NCBI GenBank assembly: GCA_003460745.1
Contig: QTVU01000009.1
Location: forward strand, 12,018-76,017
Reading direction: 5' to 3'
Source of the DNA: Firmicutes bacterium AM55-24TS
Lineage (GTDB): Bacteria > Bacillota > Clostridia > UBA1381
DNA: 64,000 nucleotides
Made by a program: the position numbers and the translations under genes
Notes under the pieces: model-generated
The model's database searches: none
Told to the model about the DNA's origin: nothing
The model's input: only the letters and a program-made list of their open reading frames with translations
Part shown: piece by piece, positions 8,625-17,991 of the stretch
Numbering within the stretch: the first letter of the stretch is position 1
Layout: every line of letters begins with the position of its first letter

Positions 8625-9464
8625 TTAAGTGCCTAACATTTCTTTTACTATTCTGTCTGCACCTTTGATAATTCCAACCAATATCAGCATATTAAAAATC
8701 ACTTCGCCTATATATTTCCATATCATTGTTACTGTTGTGATTGATGTATCAATATTAGGTGTACTTGCACTTGCAAATGCCGAAAATATAATACACGCAA
8801 GCACGATTACTGCTCCTTCCAAGCATACACCGACATATGATTTTATAAATGTTTTTCCCATCTGTGATGTACCTTCACCCGCAAATGACGAAAGGGGAAC
8901 AGGGGCAAGCGCGGTGTACATATATAGTTTGAAAAAACGTCCATACACGCTCATTATCATAATAAATGATAGCACGGTTATAAATAAACTGCCGAGTATT
9001 GTAACAAGCCATAATGGTATGCTTGCCCAAAAACCTGCTTCTTCAACCGCCGTTTCAATCGCTGCGGGGAGCGTTACAGCCACACCACTTAAACCGCCAA
9101 GGCTACCTGCAATTTTTTCTACCACACCGCCACATATTTTATATATGACAATCATAATGTCAAGGGCATATGTAATTGCTACTTTGGCTGCAAGAAAACG
9201 GATAAAGTGTTTTAGTGCATATTCTGGACGCTGAAAATCTCTAAAACTTGCGGTTGATTTGAATACACTCATAGCAAAAAAGAGGATAAGCAAGGCATAT
9301 CCAATAGCCTGCAAACCTCCATTTATTGTAGTTACGATATTCCATATTGCTCCGCCTTTGAAATCTTGCGGGGAAGTAGTTATAATTGACCATATTTCAG
9401 TCATTTTGTCATTCCAAGTGCTGAACGCATTTTCCAAATTTGCGACTATCCAATTATCTGACAA
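8625..9464 (-). CDS. VirB6/TrbL-like conjugation membrane protein
   Basis: A 279-residue polytopic membrane protein resembling the VirB6/TrbL-like proteins of clostridial ICEs (CD1112-like). After a short N-terminal tail (SDNWIVANLENAFSTW) come about six hydrophobic segments, the conserved loop MYTALAPVPLSSFAGEG near residue 185, and a last segment ending GIIKGADRIVKEMLGT. VirB6-like proteins form the inner membrane pore of the secretion channel. The start is a TTG at 9464 with a perfect GGAGGTGA site (9472-9478). It lies between the VirB2-like gene and the toxin-antitoxin cassette. Confidence 0.87.
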   Translation of the reverse strand: MSDNWIVANLENAFSTWNDKMTEIWSIITTSPQDFKGGAIWNIVTTINGGLQAIGYALLILFFAMSVFKSTASFRDFQRPEYALKHFIRFLAAKVAITYALDIMIVIYKICGGVVEKIAGSLGGLSGVAVTLPAAIETAVEEAGFWASIPLWLVTILGSLFITVLSFIMIMSVYGRFFKLYMYTALAPVPLSSFAGEGTSQMGKTFIKSYVGVCLEGAVIVLACIIFSAFASASTPNIDTSITTVTMIWKYIGEVIFNMLILVGIIKGADRIVKEMLGT

Positions 9465-9548
9465 TATATTTCACCTCCTAATGCTATAACATAAACCGTA
9501 AATGTTTTGCTCACTACAACTTGCAAGCAAGTTGTAAAAATCCAATGC

Positions 9549-9585
9549 AAAAAGAGCAACCAATCTAACAAGATTGATTGCTCTT
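9549..9585 (-). terminator. Terminator after the VirB2-like gene
   Basis: A 15-bp stem with one mismatch joins AAGAGCAACCAATCT and AGATTGATTGCTCTT (9552-9585) around an AACA loop, followed on the minus strand by a T-run. Just upstream, CAACTTGCAAGCAAGTTG near 9515-9532 is an additional perfect palindrome of unknown role. Confidence 0.8.
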
Positions 9586-9647
9586 ATGCTAAATTCATTA
9601 TCTTTTCAACTTATTTTTCTGTCTTTTATCTTGTTGTATCTCGCAGT

Positions 9648-9986
9648 TTATAATATTAAATCAAGAATATCCTTGGCGAACGCGATAATTACACCGCCGA
9701 AGAATGTTAAGAAACCGTTAGCACGTTGTGAAGCGTCGTGTGATTTCAATGACAGACCTATTTGTACGATACCGAAACCTAACAAAATCATTCCGATTGC
9801 CTTAATGGCTGAGAATATAAATGTTGACAGACCGTTAATCGCTGATAGTGGGTCGTCTGCCAGTACAGGTGTTGCAAATGACATTATAAGAAGTATTGTC
9901 ATAAGTGCATATTTTGCTACACGCAGATGTTTTGTTGCCTTGTTGAGTTTTTCCTTAGTATTGTTCGTGTTCTGAATTTTTTTCAT
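9648..9986 (-). CDS. Small VirB2/TrbC-like membrane protein
   Basis: A 112-residue protein with a cytoplasmic, lysine-rich N-terminus, a first hydrophobic segment ending in a signal-peptidase-like site (SFATPVLADD, about residues 36-45), then two hydrophobic segments separated by LKSHDASQRANG. This is the layout of VirB2/TrbC-type channel or pilin subunits and of the small Maff2-like proteins found next to VirB6 in clostridial ICEs. It overlaps the end of the coupling-protein gene by 32 bases and has its own GGAGGA site. I am confident of the membrane topology and less so of the exact family. Confidence 0.7.
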   Translation of the reverse strand: MKKIQNTNNTKEKLNKATKHLRVAKYALMTILLIMSFATPVLADDPLSAINGLSTFIFSAIKAIGMILLGFGIVQIGLSLKSHDASQRANGFLTFFGGVIIAFAKDILDLIL

Positions 9987-11739
9987 CGTCTGTATCCTCC
10001 AATTCTATAAATTCTAAGTTTTCAATATCCGATACACTTAAATCTTCTATCAGATATTTATCGTCTTTGCTGTGTGTGTACGGCATAGCTCCGCCGTCCT
10101 CAGTCAGCTTGATATTTGTGTGTGATAGTATGTCAAACTTCTTGTCCATTATAGGTTTTTCACCACGGATAAAAATAATAGCGTTTGAATTATCCAACAG
10201 GCGTACTTCGTCCAACGTCAATAATTCACGTCCTGCGTTTTGATAATTTGTATTGCTGCTACCGTTACGTCCCTTTGTGATGCCTCGCGTTTGCGTGCCA
10301 ATAGTTTCCTTGCCAAGCATTTTTGAAATGTATTCGTGTGTACTCTGCTCGTTACCGCCTAAATACAAAAAAGTGTCGCAGTTTCCTACGACACTTTCCC
10401 AACTATCCTTAAACAATCCCTTTAACTGTGCCATATTCTGAATGATTATTGACACTGAAATTCGACGTGAACGCATAGTTGCAAGTACCCTTTCAAAGTT
10501 ATCCGGCAACGCCACATTTGTGAATTCGTCCATTACAAAATGTACGGGGATAGGCAACTCTCCACCGTGTTTATGGTCTGCTCGATAATACAATTCCTGA
10601 AATGCCTGCGTATAAAGCATACCGACAAGATAATTAAATGAATTATCATTGTCGGGGATTACGCAAAATATAGCTTTTTTCTTTTCGCCCAAACTGCCTA
10701 TATCAAGATTATCATATGACGTCATTTTAGCGATTTCGGGTAAGTTAAAAGCCGCAAGCCTTACCGCTGCGGAAATAAGTATTGATTTTGCCGTTTTGCC
10801 TGACGCTTGCTTAAATATTTTCCATTGCTTTACTGCAATATGTTCGGGACATCGTTCTTCAAGCGTTTCAAACAATATATCAACGGGAGATTCAAATGTT
10901 TCGTCCTCCTCCATCGTAGCTGCATTTTCAATCATAAACATCATAGTTTCAAAATTTTGTTCTTCAGATGGTGCTTCGTGTATAAGATATAACATCAACG
11001 CTGAGTCAAGTGCAATTTCACTTTTCTCCCAAAACGGGTCTGACTGTTGTGCGTTCTTAGGTGTGGTATTCTGTATTAAGTTTGATATTAGCTTTATTAC
11101 ATCTTCATCCGTCCGAATATATACAAACGGATTGTATCCGTCCGAATCTGCTGGAGTGATAAGATTGAATACCTTAACATCATATCCACGTTGTAACAAT
11201 AGAGGTGCTGTTGCTCGTAACATTTCACCCTTGGGGTCGGCTATAACAAATGAGGTATTACATTGCATAATGTTAGGTTTGGCATAAAAACGTGTTTTTC
11301 CTGCACCGCTACCACCGACTACAAGTATGTTTAGATTTCGTCTATGACTTTTCGCATTCAGACTTAACATCAAATTCTGCGACAATATGAGATTTTTTAA
11401 CTTGTTTTTTTTGTTAGTGTATTTTCGTGCAATGCTTTGAACATTACCCCATTTTGCTGAGCCGTGTTCTTCTCCCGGTCTGCGATTTTCGCTTGAAGTG
11501 AAATATATGCCTACACCACACACATAGATAAACAAAAAAACGAGTACAGTTTTTAGACTATACTCGTTTAAATGTAAATATAACGGTTGATTAAGACTGG
11601 CGGTTAAAAGCGGGAGCATATCAAACAGCTTTAATTTCGTACTGTAACACATTGCAACCTTTAACGCAAACCATATTACAATAGGGATAAGTAGTATAAA
11701 CATAATTATCATATTTTTCTTGTTGTCTTGTCTGTTCAA
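9955..11739 (-). CDS. VirD4/TcpA-type coupling protein (T4SS ATPase)
   Basis: A 594-residue coupling protein that brings the relaxase-DNA complex to the secretion channel. Two N-terminal membrane segments (about residues 10-30 and 60-78) are followed by EEHGSAKWG, the Walker A motif VVGGSGAGKTRF near residue 145, SFVIADPKGEM, the Walker B FVMDEFTNVALP near 400 and RISVSIIIQNMAQL. This is the TraG/VirD4 family. The start is a TTG at 11739; the ribosome site is weak (GTGATAG), and an in-frame ATG nine codons later is the alternative. It is the first gene of a unit with the VirB2-like and VirB6-like genes. Confidence 0.94.
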   Translation of the reverse strand: MNRQDNKKNMIIMFILLIPIVIWFALKVAMCYSTKLKLFDMLPLLTASLNQPLYLHLNEYSLKTVLVFLFIYVCGVGIYFTSSENRRPGEEHGSAKWGNVQSIARKYTNKKNKLKNLILSQNLMLSLNAKSHRRNLNILVVGGSGAGKTRFYAKPNIMQCNTSFVIADPKGEMLRATAPLLLQRGYDVKVFNLITPADSDGYNPFVYIRTDEDVIKLISNLIQNTTPKNAQQSDPFWEKSEIALDSALMLYLIHEAPSEEQNFETMMFMIENAATMEEDETFESPVDILFETLEERCPEHIAVKQWKIFKQASGKTAKSILISAAVRLAAFNLPEIAKMTSYDNLDIGSLGEKKKAIFCVIPDNDNSFNYLVGMLYTQAFQELYYRADHKHGGELPIPVHFVMDEFTNVALPDNFERVLATMRSRRISVSIIIQNMAQLKGLFKDSWESVVGNCDTFLYLGGNEQSTHEYISKMLGKETIGTQTRGITKGRNGSSNTNYQNAGRELLTLDEVRLLDNSNAIIFIRGEKPIMDKKFDILSHTNIKLTEDGGAMPYTHSKDDKYLIEDLSVSDIENLEFIELEDTDDEKNSEHEQY

Positions 11740-11816
11740 CTGCTATCACACAACTTTCGTCTTGAAATTTGCATTAAAATCACTCCTTTTATCCATCACT
11801 TTCTGAAAAAGGTTAC

Positions 11817-11855
11817 AAAAAAAGACGCGATTGTTGTAAAATAGACAACCGCGTC
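11817..11855 (-). terminator. Terminator after the 78-residue gene
   Basis: GACGCGATTGTTGT (11824-11837) pairs with ACAACCGCGTC (11845-11855) with a small bulge, and a long T-run follows on the minus strand. With the promoter at 12187-12216 it bounds a short single-gene transcript, separate from the flanking transfer genes. Confidence 0.82.
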
Positions 11856-11911
11856 AGAGTAATCTCACTAAATTATTTCGCATTTTTATAATTTCTTCGA
11901 CTTTAACTCTT

Positions 11912-12148
11912 TTACTTACCGCCTTTATAGTCCATATAAGGATAACCATTGTTGCTTGAATGGACTCCAGAAATATTACCATCTTTATCTTTATCGTAGG
12001 AAATATGTCTGTTCTCTGTTCTACTATAAACAGAAATATGTGTCGAACCATCTTCATTATTACCTTTGTTAATTCCACCACCATTTGACAAAATGGAATT
12101 GGTTACAGCATCAACATTGACCGTACCCTGATTTTTATACTTTGCCAT
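11912..12148 (-). CDS. Small protein of unknown function in its own transcription unit
   Basis: I do not recognise the 78-residue product. It is rich in Gly, Asn, Asp and Tyr, with an EDGSTHISVYSRTENRHISYDKDKDG segment pattern that suggests a small soluble beta-rich fold; no membrane segment and no cysteine are present. The start at 12148 (MAKYKNQG) is preferred because AGAGGAG lies about nine bases upstream; an ATG three codons earlier is too close to it. The gene has a consensus promoter upstream and a terminator downstream, so it is expressed separately from the large SLH gene before it and the coupling protein after it. Confidence 0.7.
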   Translation of the reverse strand: MAKYKNQGTVNVDAVTNSILSNGGGINKGNNEDGSTHISVYSRTENRHISYDKDKDGNISGVHSSNNGYPYMDYKGGK

Positions 12149-12186
12149 AGTAATCATTCTCCTCTCTTAAGATTACTCTTAACTAC

Positions 12187-12216
12187 ATTATATAGTGTAG
12201 TAGGAGAAATTGTCAA
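12187..12216 (-). promoter_or_regulatory. Strong sigma-A promoter of the 78-residue gene, with short dyad
   Basis: On the minus strand TTGACA (12211-12216) and TATAAT (12187-12192) are separated by 18 bases. The -10 region lies inside CTACACTATATAATGTAG, a dyad with CTACA/TGTAG arms that could bind a repressor. Confidence 0.75.
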
Positions 12217-12233
12217 GACAAAACTTCCGACAA

Positions 12234-15200
12234 TTATTTTACCCAAGTTTCAGCCTTATCTGAAGAAGCAGCTTTGTGAGTATTAGCCGCTTCCATAATT
12301 TCACAGCATGCCCAATGAGCGTTATTTTTGAGGTCTGTAAATTTATTCAGCGTTGACTCGTTCTTATTGATGTAGTCTTTATCCGCTGTTCTGCCTGTCG
12401 CGTGATTTGTTACGGTTACTACCTCGGCGCGTGTAATATTGTTATCGCCCTTGAATGTTCCGTCAGCATAACCATTGAGCCAACCGATATTTTTTGCATA
12501 TGCAATATCGTCATATGCCCAATAATTTTTGCTTACATCTGTATATTTTACAGTATAGCCGTCTTTATTAACATCGTTGAACAGTGAATAATAGCGGACT
12601 AACATAGCGACACACTCTGCTCTTGTAACAGGTGCGTCAGGTTTAAATGTACTGTCGTTATATCCCTCAATAATCTTGTATTTTTCAAGATAACCGATAT
12701 AGTCTGCATACCAACCGTTTTTGTCAGTATCCTTAAATGACGATTTACCGCTTATTGTTTCGTCTTTTTCTTCCGAGATAAGACGGGCAAATATAGCAGC
12801 CGCTTCGGCTCTTGACATATCGCCGTCAGGTAGGAATGTTCCGTCTGGATAGCCAACAATATATGATTTATGCTCCAACAACGGCATAATAACTTGACCG
12901 TTTGTATCGGTTTTACCGTTCACGGAATTAGTTTTGTCTTTGAAAGTAACATCAATATTCGGTGCAACTTTGCCGTTTTTGTCGGTTACAGTAATGGTGT
13001 AATAATTATCGTCAAGCGTATTGCCATTCGGAAGTGTTAAAGTGATTTTATCGTCTTTTATTGTCTTATTGACATTTATGATTTTACCATCTTTGTCGAT
13101 TACCTTGACAATATATGATGGTCTGACATAGCTGCTGCCGCCACTTCCTCCCGAAGATGAGCCGCCACCACCACTTGTTGAAGTTTTAACCGGTACGGTG
13201 ATTTTTCCGTTTTCGTCAGTGGCTTTTGTTGCAGTCTTGTTGTTCTTGTCAGTAACAGTGATATTCATATCCTTAACAGGTGTATTATCTTTGTAGGTTA
13301 CTGTTACAGTAGTCTGATTTGTTGTGTCAAGCACATTTTCATTAGGCAATATAATGCTGATTTTACCGTTTTTTATTTTTGCAATAGCATTTTCAATTTT
13401 AGCCTTTGTGTCCTCAACAACAATATTATATGTTTTTTCGTCCTCAATTATTTGTGCATATCCGTTTCGGTCAGTAATATCAGTATCTGAAACAGGCACA
13501 ACCGCAATACCGTTACTGTTTGTAATATCGGAAGCAGTATTTTTTGCTGCGTCTGTTACGTTTACCGTTATACCTTTGATTGCTGTTTCATTATCTGCAT
13601 TTATAACCTTAACATATATTTTGTTTTCTGGATTGAGTGTTTTATTTGTCGGTAATTCACTTTCAATATTACCGTTTTCAAGCAACTTAATAAGTCCAAA
13701 TTCTGAAATCACACCATCATTATCCCATACGAATACCTTGTACTTGTAGTTTTTATTCTGTACTACCGAGCCATCACCAATATCCGGAGTAGGAGTAGGC
13801 TCATTAGGCTTGTTTGTTTCTGTCGGATTGTTAGGCAATACAGGCGTTTCTGTTTCGCTCGGTTTCTCTGTTTCGTTAGGCTTGTTGCTTGGTGTCGGTG
13901 TTACACCCGGCAATGGTGTAGCGTTTGTATCAGGTGTTGGAGTAGAAGTAGGCTTTGATATAGGAGCTTCATTAAGCGGTGGTACTATAACAATTCCGTC
14001 CTTGTCCGTCACTTCTGTTCTTATGCCACTTCCGTCCTTATTATAGACTGTTACTTTCCAATCCTCAACAGGTGTTCCGTCTGTTTTTGTTACTTTAACA
14101 GTAGTACGGTTATAGTAATCAATTACTTTTCCGTCAGGTAGGCATACAAGTACAGCGTTATCATCTACTACAAGTGTTATAAGGGCATTTTTTATAAAGC
14201 CTTGTTCATCTGATACAACAACTGTATAATCATATATTTTATCGCCCTTAATTTCTCCGACATCGGCATTACCATTGTCATCTGTAATATCGCTATTAGA
14301 TATAGGAAGTGTAAGTTGACCTTTGATATTTGTATATCCGCTTTCAATAAAATCATTATCGCCTACAACCTGTACGCGTAGTCTGTTTATAGGCTCACCT
14401 TTTTCATTTACTACTGTAATCGTCACACGATTATCATTGTTAAAGGCTGTGTTTGTCGGAAGTTTAACATCAATAGAGTAGTTATCACCGACAGTCACAT
14501 AGCAATTCGGGATAAGTTCGCCGTTTTTATCAGTAACAATTACAACATAGGTCTTGTCCTTATCTGCAACAGTGCCGTTTGTATTGCCTGTTGATGAATT
14601 TGTGTTCGGTACTGAGAGCTGACCGTTAGCGTCTGTTCTGCCTGTTGCTGCGTTATTCATTGTATCACTTATAAATATGTTCAGATTTTCCGCAGGTTGT
14701 TGTGTTTTAGTATATGTCACTGTAATTGTCGTTATATCCTCTGCCGACAGTAAACGTCCATTGGGAAGTTTGATTGTAAGATTATCGTTTGTGTCAATGC
14801 TGATTTCACTGTTGAAAATAGGTTTATTATTTTTGTCGGTAATCAAAATGTTATAATCTCCGACACGAGAATGACCGTCCTCATCAGAATTATCATTGTT
14901 AGGTAGCTTTGGGATTTCGACTGTGTTTATAACCGTACCGCAGATTACACACTCAATATGCTTTTTGCCGTTTTGTTCTATTGTCGCAGGAGTATCGATT
15001 ATCCAATCTGACAGTTTATGTCCTGTTGCCTCAATATAATCTGACTTGTGTGTTTCACCACAATTTTTGCAAGTGTAGGTAGTATATCCGAGTTCCGTAC
15101 AAGTTGGTGCGGTTACATCTGATATATAGTTATGTTTTGTCGGTTGTTGTTCATCACCGATATATTCTTTGCCACAATCAGAGCAAGTATATATTGTATA

Positions 15201-17258
15201 GCCTTGTGATGTACACGTCGGCTCTACAGTTTTCTTATTGTAATTATGCGGCAATACCTCTGTATAGTCACTTACATAATTCTCGCCACAATCTGCACAA
15301 GTATATGTTGTATATCCCATAGTAGTACAAGTCGGTGCGGTTACATCTGCAATATAATTATGTGCTAATTTGTCGGTATAATCGCTTACATAACTATCTT
15401 TACAATCTACACAAGTGTATGTTGTATATCCCATAGTAGTACAAGTCGGAGCAGTTACAGTCGATTTGTAATTATGTGATGTTTTATCTGTGTAATTGCC
15501 TATATATGAGTTATCGCAATTTTCACAAGAATAAGTCGTATATCCCATAGTGGTACAAGTCGGCTTTGTTACAGTTTCAGAATATGAATGTCCTTTCGGT
15601 AATTCTAAAATCGCATTGCAGTTCTCACAAATTTGCGGTTGCGTACAAGTAGCCGCAGCACCCGGTGTGTGTCCGTTTGCACTGACAGCCTTTATCATCT
15701 TTTCATCACACTGTTTACAATCATATTCCATAACGCCGTCGCTTTCACACGTCGAACTTGTTATAATATGTCCTTCGTCCCATTGGTGACCGCTTGGCTC
15801 AGTATAATCAGAAATATAGGTATCATCACAATTTCTGCATTTATATGTTGTAAAGCCTTTTGCTTTGCAGGTTGGTGCGGTTATCGTCGGTCTGTAATCG
15901 TGCTTTGCAATAGGTGTTAAATCTGAAATATATTTAAATCCGCAGTTAATGCAAATATGCTCTGTATATCCGTTTACTGTACAAGTAGCGGCAACAGTAT
16001 TGGTCTGATACTTATGGTCTGTCATTGATGTATTTTCAGTGTAATAACTTCCACAAGACTTACACGCGTGTAATTCCAAACCGCCCTGCTGGCAACTTGC
16101 GTCACGGATTACAATAGTATTATAATCGTGTCCTGTTGCAGGGGTGTAGTTTCTTTTTTGTAATGCTCCACACTCGTTACACTGAAAACGGTCATAGCCT
16201 AACTCTGTACACGTCGGACTTACTGTTTCAAGATAGCGATAATCGTGATTATGACCGTTGTTTGTATTGGATGACGAATTGTCGGATAATAGCCATACAT
16301 AGCTGACACCGTTTTCAGTCATATTCTCGCCACCATAGCTATAATCAATTTCGTAATATACGGGATAATATCCTGCGTCCGTATAATTCGGTGCAGAGGT
16401 TTTATTGCATTTATTCGCCTCTGTTCCATAGCGGATACTTGTATGTACACCGTTTTCGGATAAATCGGCTACCGTTATACTGTGCGATTTTCCGTCTACA
16501 TTGCCGTAATAACTTTGTACTACTGATTTTGCAGCTATATATTCGTTTTTGGTATATCCGCAATCATTACAATCTACCGTAATATGAAAACGCTGATTTC
16601 CCAATTCACCGTCAATTATTTCGGCGAAATTGTGATTTTCCTGTTTTGAGGTTGTGCGTGAATATGTACCTTTGCAAAATTGACAATACTTTCCTTTCTT
16701 TGCGTCTGTTGTATGCGTTTTGCTATTATACGGTGTATATGACGTATTATCAAAATCGATAAAAAAATTACTGTCGCACGGATTGAGAGAATATACATCT
16801 TTGCCACACGAGTACGAATTAACTCCGTCAACGGAATTTATTGTACCGCAGTTTTGGCAAACTGATTTTGTCCAATGATAGCCGGTATAAAATGCGTCAA
16901 CGCCCGGTGTTCCGTCATCAAGATTGCCTTTGCTTACTCCATCTATACAAGTACCGTCTGAATAATAAACGCCACGGTTCATTGCCGTTTCACCAGTACG
17001 CGTATATTCAGGTACGCGGTATGAAATATTTGTTGTAGGCATATCGCATATAGGGCAGAAAATAGTTCCCGTAGTTACTGTTGCGTTTATATCAAACTCA
17101 CTTGCTCTGCCGTTCGCTTCAATCCATACGTCGGCAGGGTCTACATATTCATTTGATTGTGCGGCAAAGCTGACTGACGGAATAAGGCTCATAGACATTC
17201 CTGCTGCCATTACGCTTGATAAAATTTTCTTGAGTTTGTTCTTAAGTTTTATGTTCAT
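12234..17258 (-). CDS. Giant SLH-anchored surface protein with cysteine-pair repeats
   Basis: A 1674-residue exported protein. A signal peptide (about 1-33) precedes a cysteine-rich N-terminal region with several CxxC pairs (FCPIC, CQNC, CQFC, CNDC). About twelve repeats of roughly 38 residues follow (345-785) with the pattern PTCTxxGYTTYTCxxCG, YxSDYT and a HNY end. Ig-like or CarboxypepD-like beta domains come next (about 800-1440), interrupted by a Pro/Thr-rich linker near 1100-1160, then a Gly/Ser-rich segment and three SLH domains (about 1463 to the end) for binding secondary wall polymer. The start at 17258 has GGAGGATTTACAA before it. Lying between PcfB and the coupling protein, it may act in cell-cell contact during mating, like surface adhesins of other conjugative elements; this is inference. 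Confidence 0.9.
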   Translation of the reverse strand: MNIKLKNKLKKILSSVMAAGMSMSLIPSVSFAAQSNEYVDPADVWIEANGRASEFDINATVTTGTIFCPICDMPTTNISYRVPEYTRTGETAMNRGVYYSDGTCIDGVSKGNLDDGTPGVDAFYTGYHWTKSVCQNCGTINSVDGVNSYSCGKDVYSLNPCDSNFFIDFDNTSYTPYNSKTHTTDAKKGKYCQFCKGTYSRTTSKQENHNFAEIIDGELGNQRFHITVDCNDCGYTKNEYIAAKSVVQSYYGNVDGKSHSITVADLSENGVHTSIRYGTEANKCNKTSAPNYTDAGYYPVYYEIDYSYGGENMTENGVSYVWLLSDNSSSNTNNGHNHDYRYLETVSPTCTELGYDRFQCNECGALQKRNYTPATGHDYNTIVIRDASCQQGGLELHACKSCGSYYTENTSMTDHKYQTNTVAATCTVNGYTEHICINCGFKYISDLTPIAKHDYRPTITAPTCKAKGFTTYKCRNCDDTYISDYTEPSGHQWDEGHIITSSTCESDGVMEYDCKQCDEKMIKAVSANGHTPGAAATCTQPQICENCNAILELPKGHSYSETVTKPTCTTMGYTTYSCENCDNSYIGNYTDKTSHNYKSTVTAPTCTTMGYTTYTCVDCKDSYVSDYTDKLAHNYIADVTAPTCTTMGYTTYTCADCGENYVSDYTEVLPHNYNKKTVEPTCTSQGYTIYTCSDCGKEYIGDEQQPTKHNYISDVTAPTCTELGYTTYTCKNCGETHKSDYIEATGHKLSDWIIDTPATIEQNGKKHIECVICGTVINTVEIPKLPNNDNSDEDGHSRVGDYNILITDKNNKPIFNSEISIDTNDNLTIKLPNGRLLSAEDITTITVTYTKTQQPAENLNIFISDTMNNAATGRTDANGQLSVPNTNSSTGNTNGTVADKDKTYVVIVTDKNGELIPNCYVTVGDNYSIDVKLPTNTAFNNDNRVTITVVNEKGEPINRLRVQVVGDNDFIESGYTNIKGQLTLPISNSDITDDNGNADVGEIKGDKIYDYTVVVSDEQGFIKNALITLVVDDNAVLVCLPDGKVIDYYNRTTVKVTKTDGTPVEDWKVTVYNKDGSGIRTEVTDKDGIVIVPPLNEAPISKPTSTPTPDTNATPLPGVTPTPSNKPNETEKPSETETPVLPNNPTETNKPNEPTPTPDIGDGSVVQNKNYKYKVFVWDNDGVISEFGLIKLLENGNIESELPTNKTLNPENKIYVKVINADNETAIKGITVNVTDAAKNTASDITNSNGIAVVPVSDTDITDRNGYAQIIEDEKTYNIVVEDTKAKIENAIAKIKNGKISIILPNENVLDTTNQTTVTVTYKDNTPVKDMNITVTDKNNKTATKATDENGKITVPVKTSTSGGGGSSSGGSGGSSYVRPSYIVKVIDKDGKIINVNKTIKDDKITLTLPNGNTLDDNYYTITVTDKNGKVAPNIDVTFKDKTNSVNGKTDTNGQVIMPLLEHKSYIVGYPDGTFLPDGDMSRAEAAAIFARLISEEKDETISGKSSFKDTDKNGWYADYIGYLEKYKIIEGYNDSTFKPDAPVTRAECVAMLVRYYSLFNDVNKDGYTVKYTDVSKNYWAYDDIAYAKNIGWLNGYADGTFKGDNNITRAEVVTVTNHATGRTADKDYINKNESTLNKFTDLKNNAHWACCEIMEAANTHKAASSDKAETWVK
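15040..15610. repeat. Tandem repeats coding for the cysteine-pair modules
   Basis: The best-conserved copies of the ~38-codon module lie here, with the DNA words coding for APTCTTMGYTTYTC nearly identical between neighbouring units. Such similarity at DNA level suggests recent copy-number change by unequal recombination; the true copy number should be checked because short-read assembly often collapses such arrays. Confidence 0.75.
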
Positions 17259-17361
17259 TTGTAAATCCTCCATAAATTCTATATAGGTTTATTGATTTCT
17301 CACATAAAAATCGTCTTAAAATAAGTCGATACATCAATTCTATGAATACAACACATTGTCG

Positions 17362-17991
17362 TTATCTCTCTTTCTTGATTTTTGGTGCAGTACGCGTATG
17401 CTGACGAACAGGATTGCGTCCCGCTTGTTTCTTTGCCCGTTGTGCCTTAATGTTATTTATCTGATTTTTTACAGACGGTTTAGAATTGTTGCCCATTCGT
17501 TCCGTATCCCCGCGTTTTGTATATCTGCCGCCTGACGGATTTTCTTTCACGCGGGGTGCTGAGTTTTTTGATTGTGATTTATCTTGAGCTACTTCTGTAT
17601 TCTCTTTATCGGGAGTATTTTCAATAGGGGCAGCATAGCCGAGTTTTTCCATAATGTAATTTAATTTTGTTACATCTTCCTGTTTGGTGATAATATCGCA
17701 AATTCCCGTATTGTTAGTTTTATCTGATACTGCGGTAAACAGTACACCGTATTTTTTAGATTCTGTATTAAATGCTTTCAAGTCATTTTCTTTAATCTGC
17801 ATAATACATAACGGTTTTTCCGCTTTAAGCATTTTTTTTAGACTTGTCTTACCTTGTAACTTATCTTCATTGAGAGCTATTATGATTGCGGCAAGATTTT
17901 TTGCACCGAGTGCCATTAGCTTTACGCTTGATTCGGTAATCTGAATACCCTCTTTTACCATTAAATCAGCGACTTCTCCGCTTGAGTTCAT
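17362..17991 (-). CDS. PcfB-like protein (DUF3801), relaxase/coupling accessory
   Basis: A 209-residue protein of the PcfB/DUF3801 family. The N-terminal ~125 residues contain GEVADLMVKEGIQIT, SVKLMALGAKNLAAII and EKPLCIMQIKENDLKAF, the usual family blocks. The C-terminal 80 residues are a basic disordered tail rich in Lys, Arg, Gln and Ser. In the pCF10 plasmid PcfB is a processing factor that helps present the relaxosome to the coupling protein. The gene overlaps the 3' end of the relaxase gene by 26 bases, which supports a shared operon and a relaxosome role. Confidence 0.85.
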   Translation of the reverse strand: MNSSGEVADLMVKEGIQITESSVKLMALGAKNLAAIIIALNEDKLQGKTSLKKMLKAEKPLCIMQIKENDLKAFNTESKKYGVLFTAVSDKTNNTGICDIITKQEDVTKLNYIMEKLGYAAPIENTPDKENTEVAQDKSQSKNSAPRVKENPSGGRYTKRGDTERMGNNSKPSVKNQINNIKAQRAKKQAGRNPVRQHTRTAPKIKKER

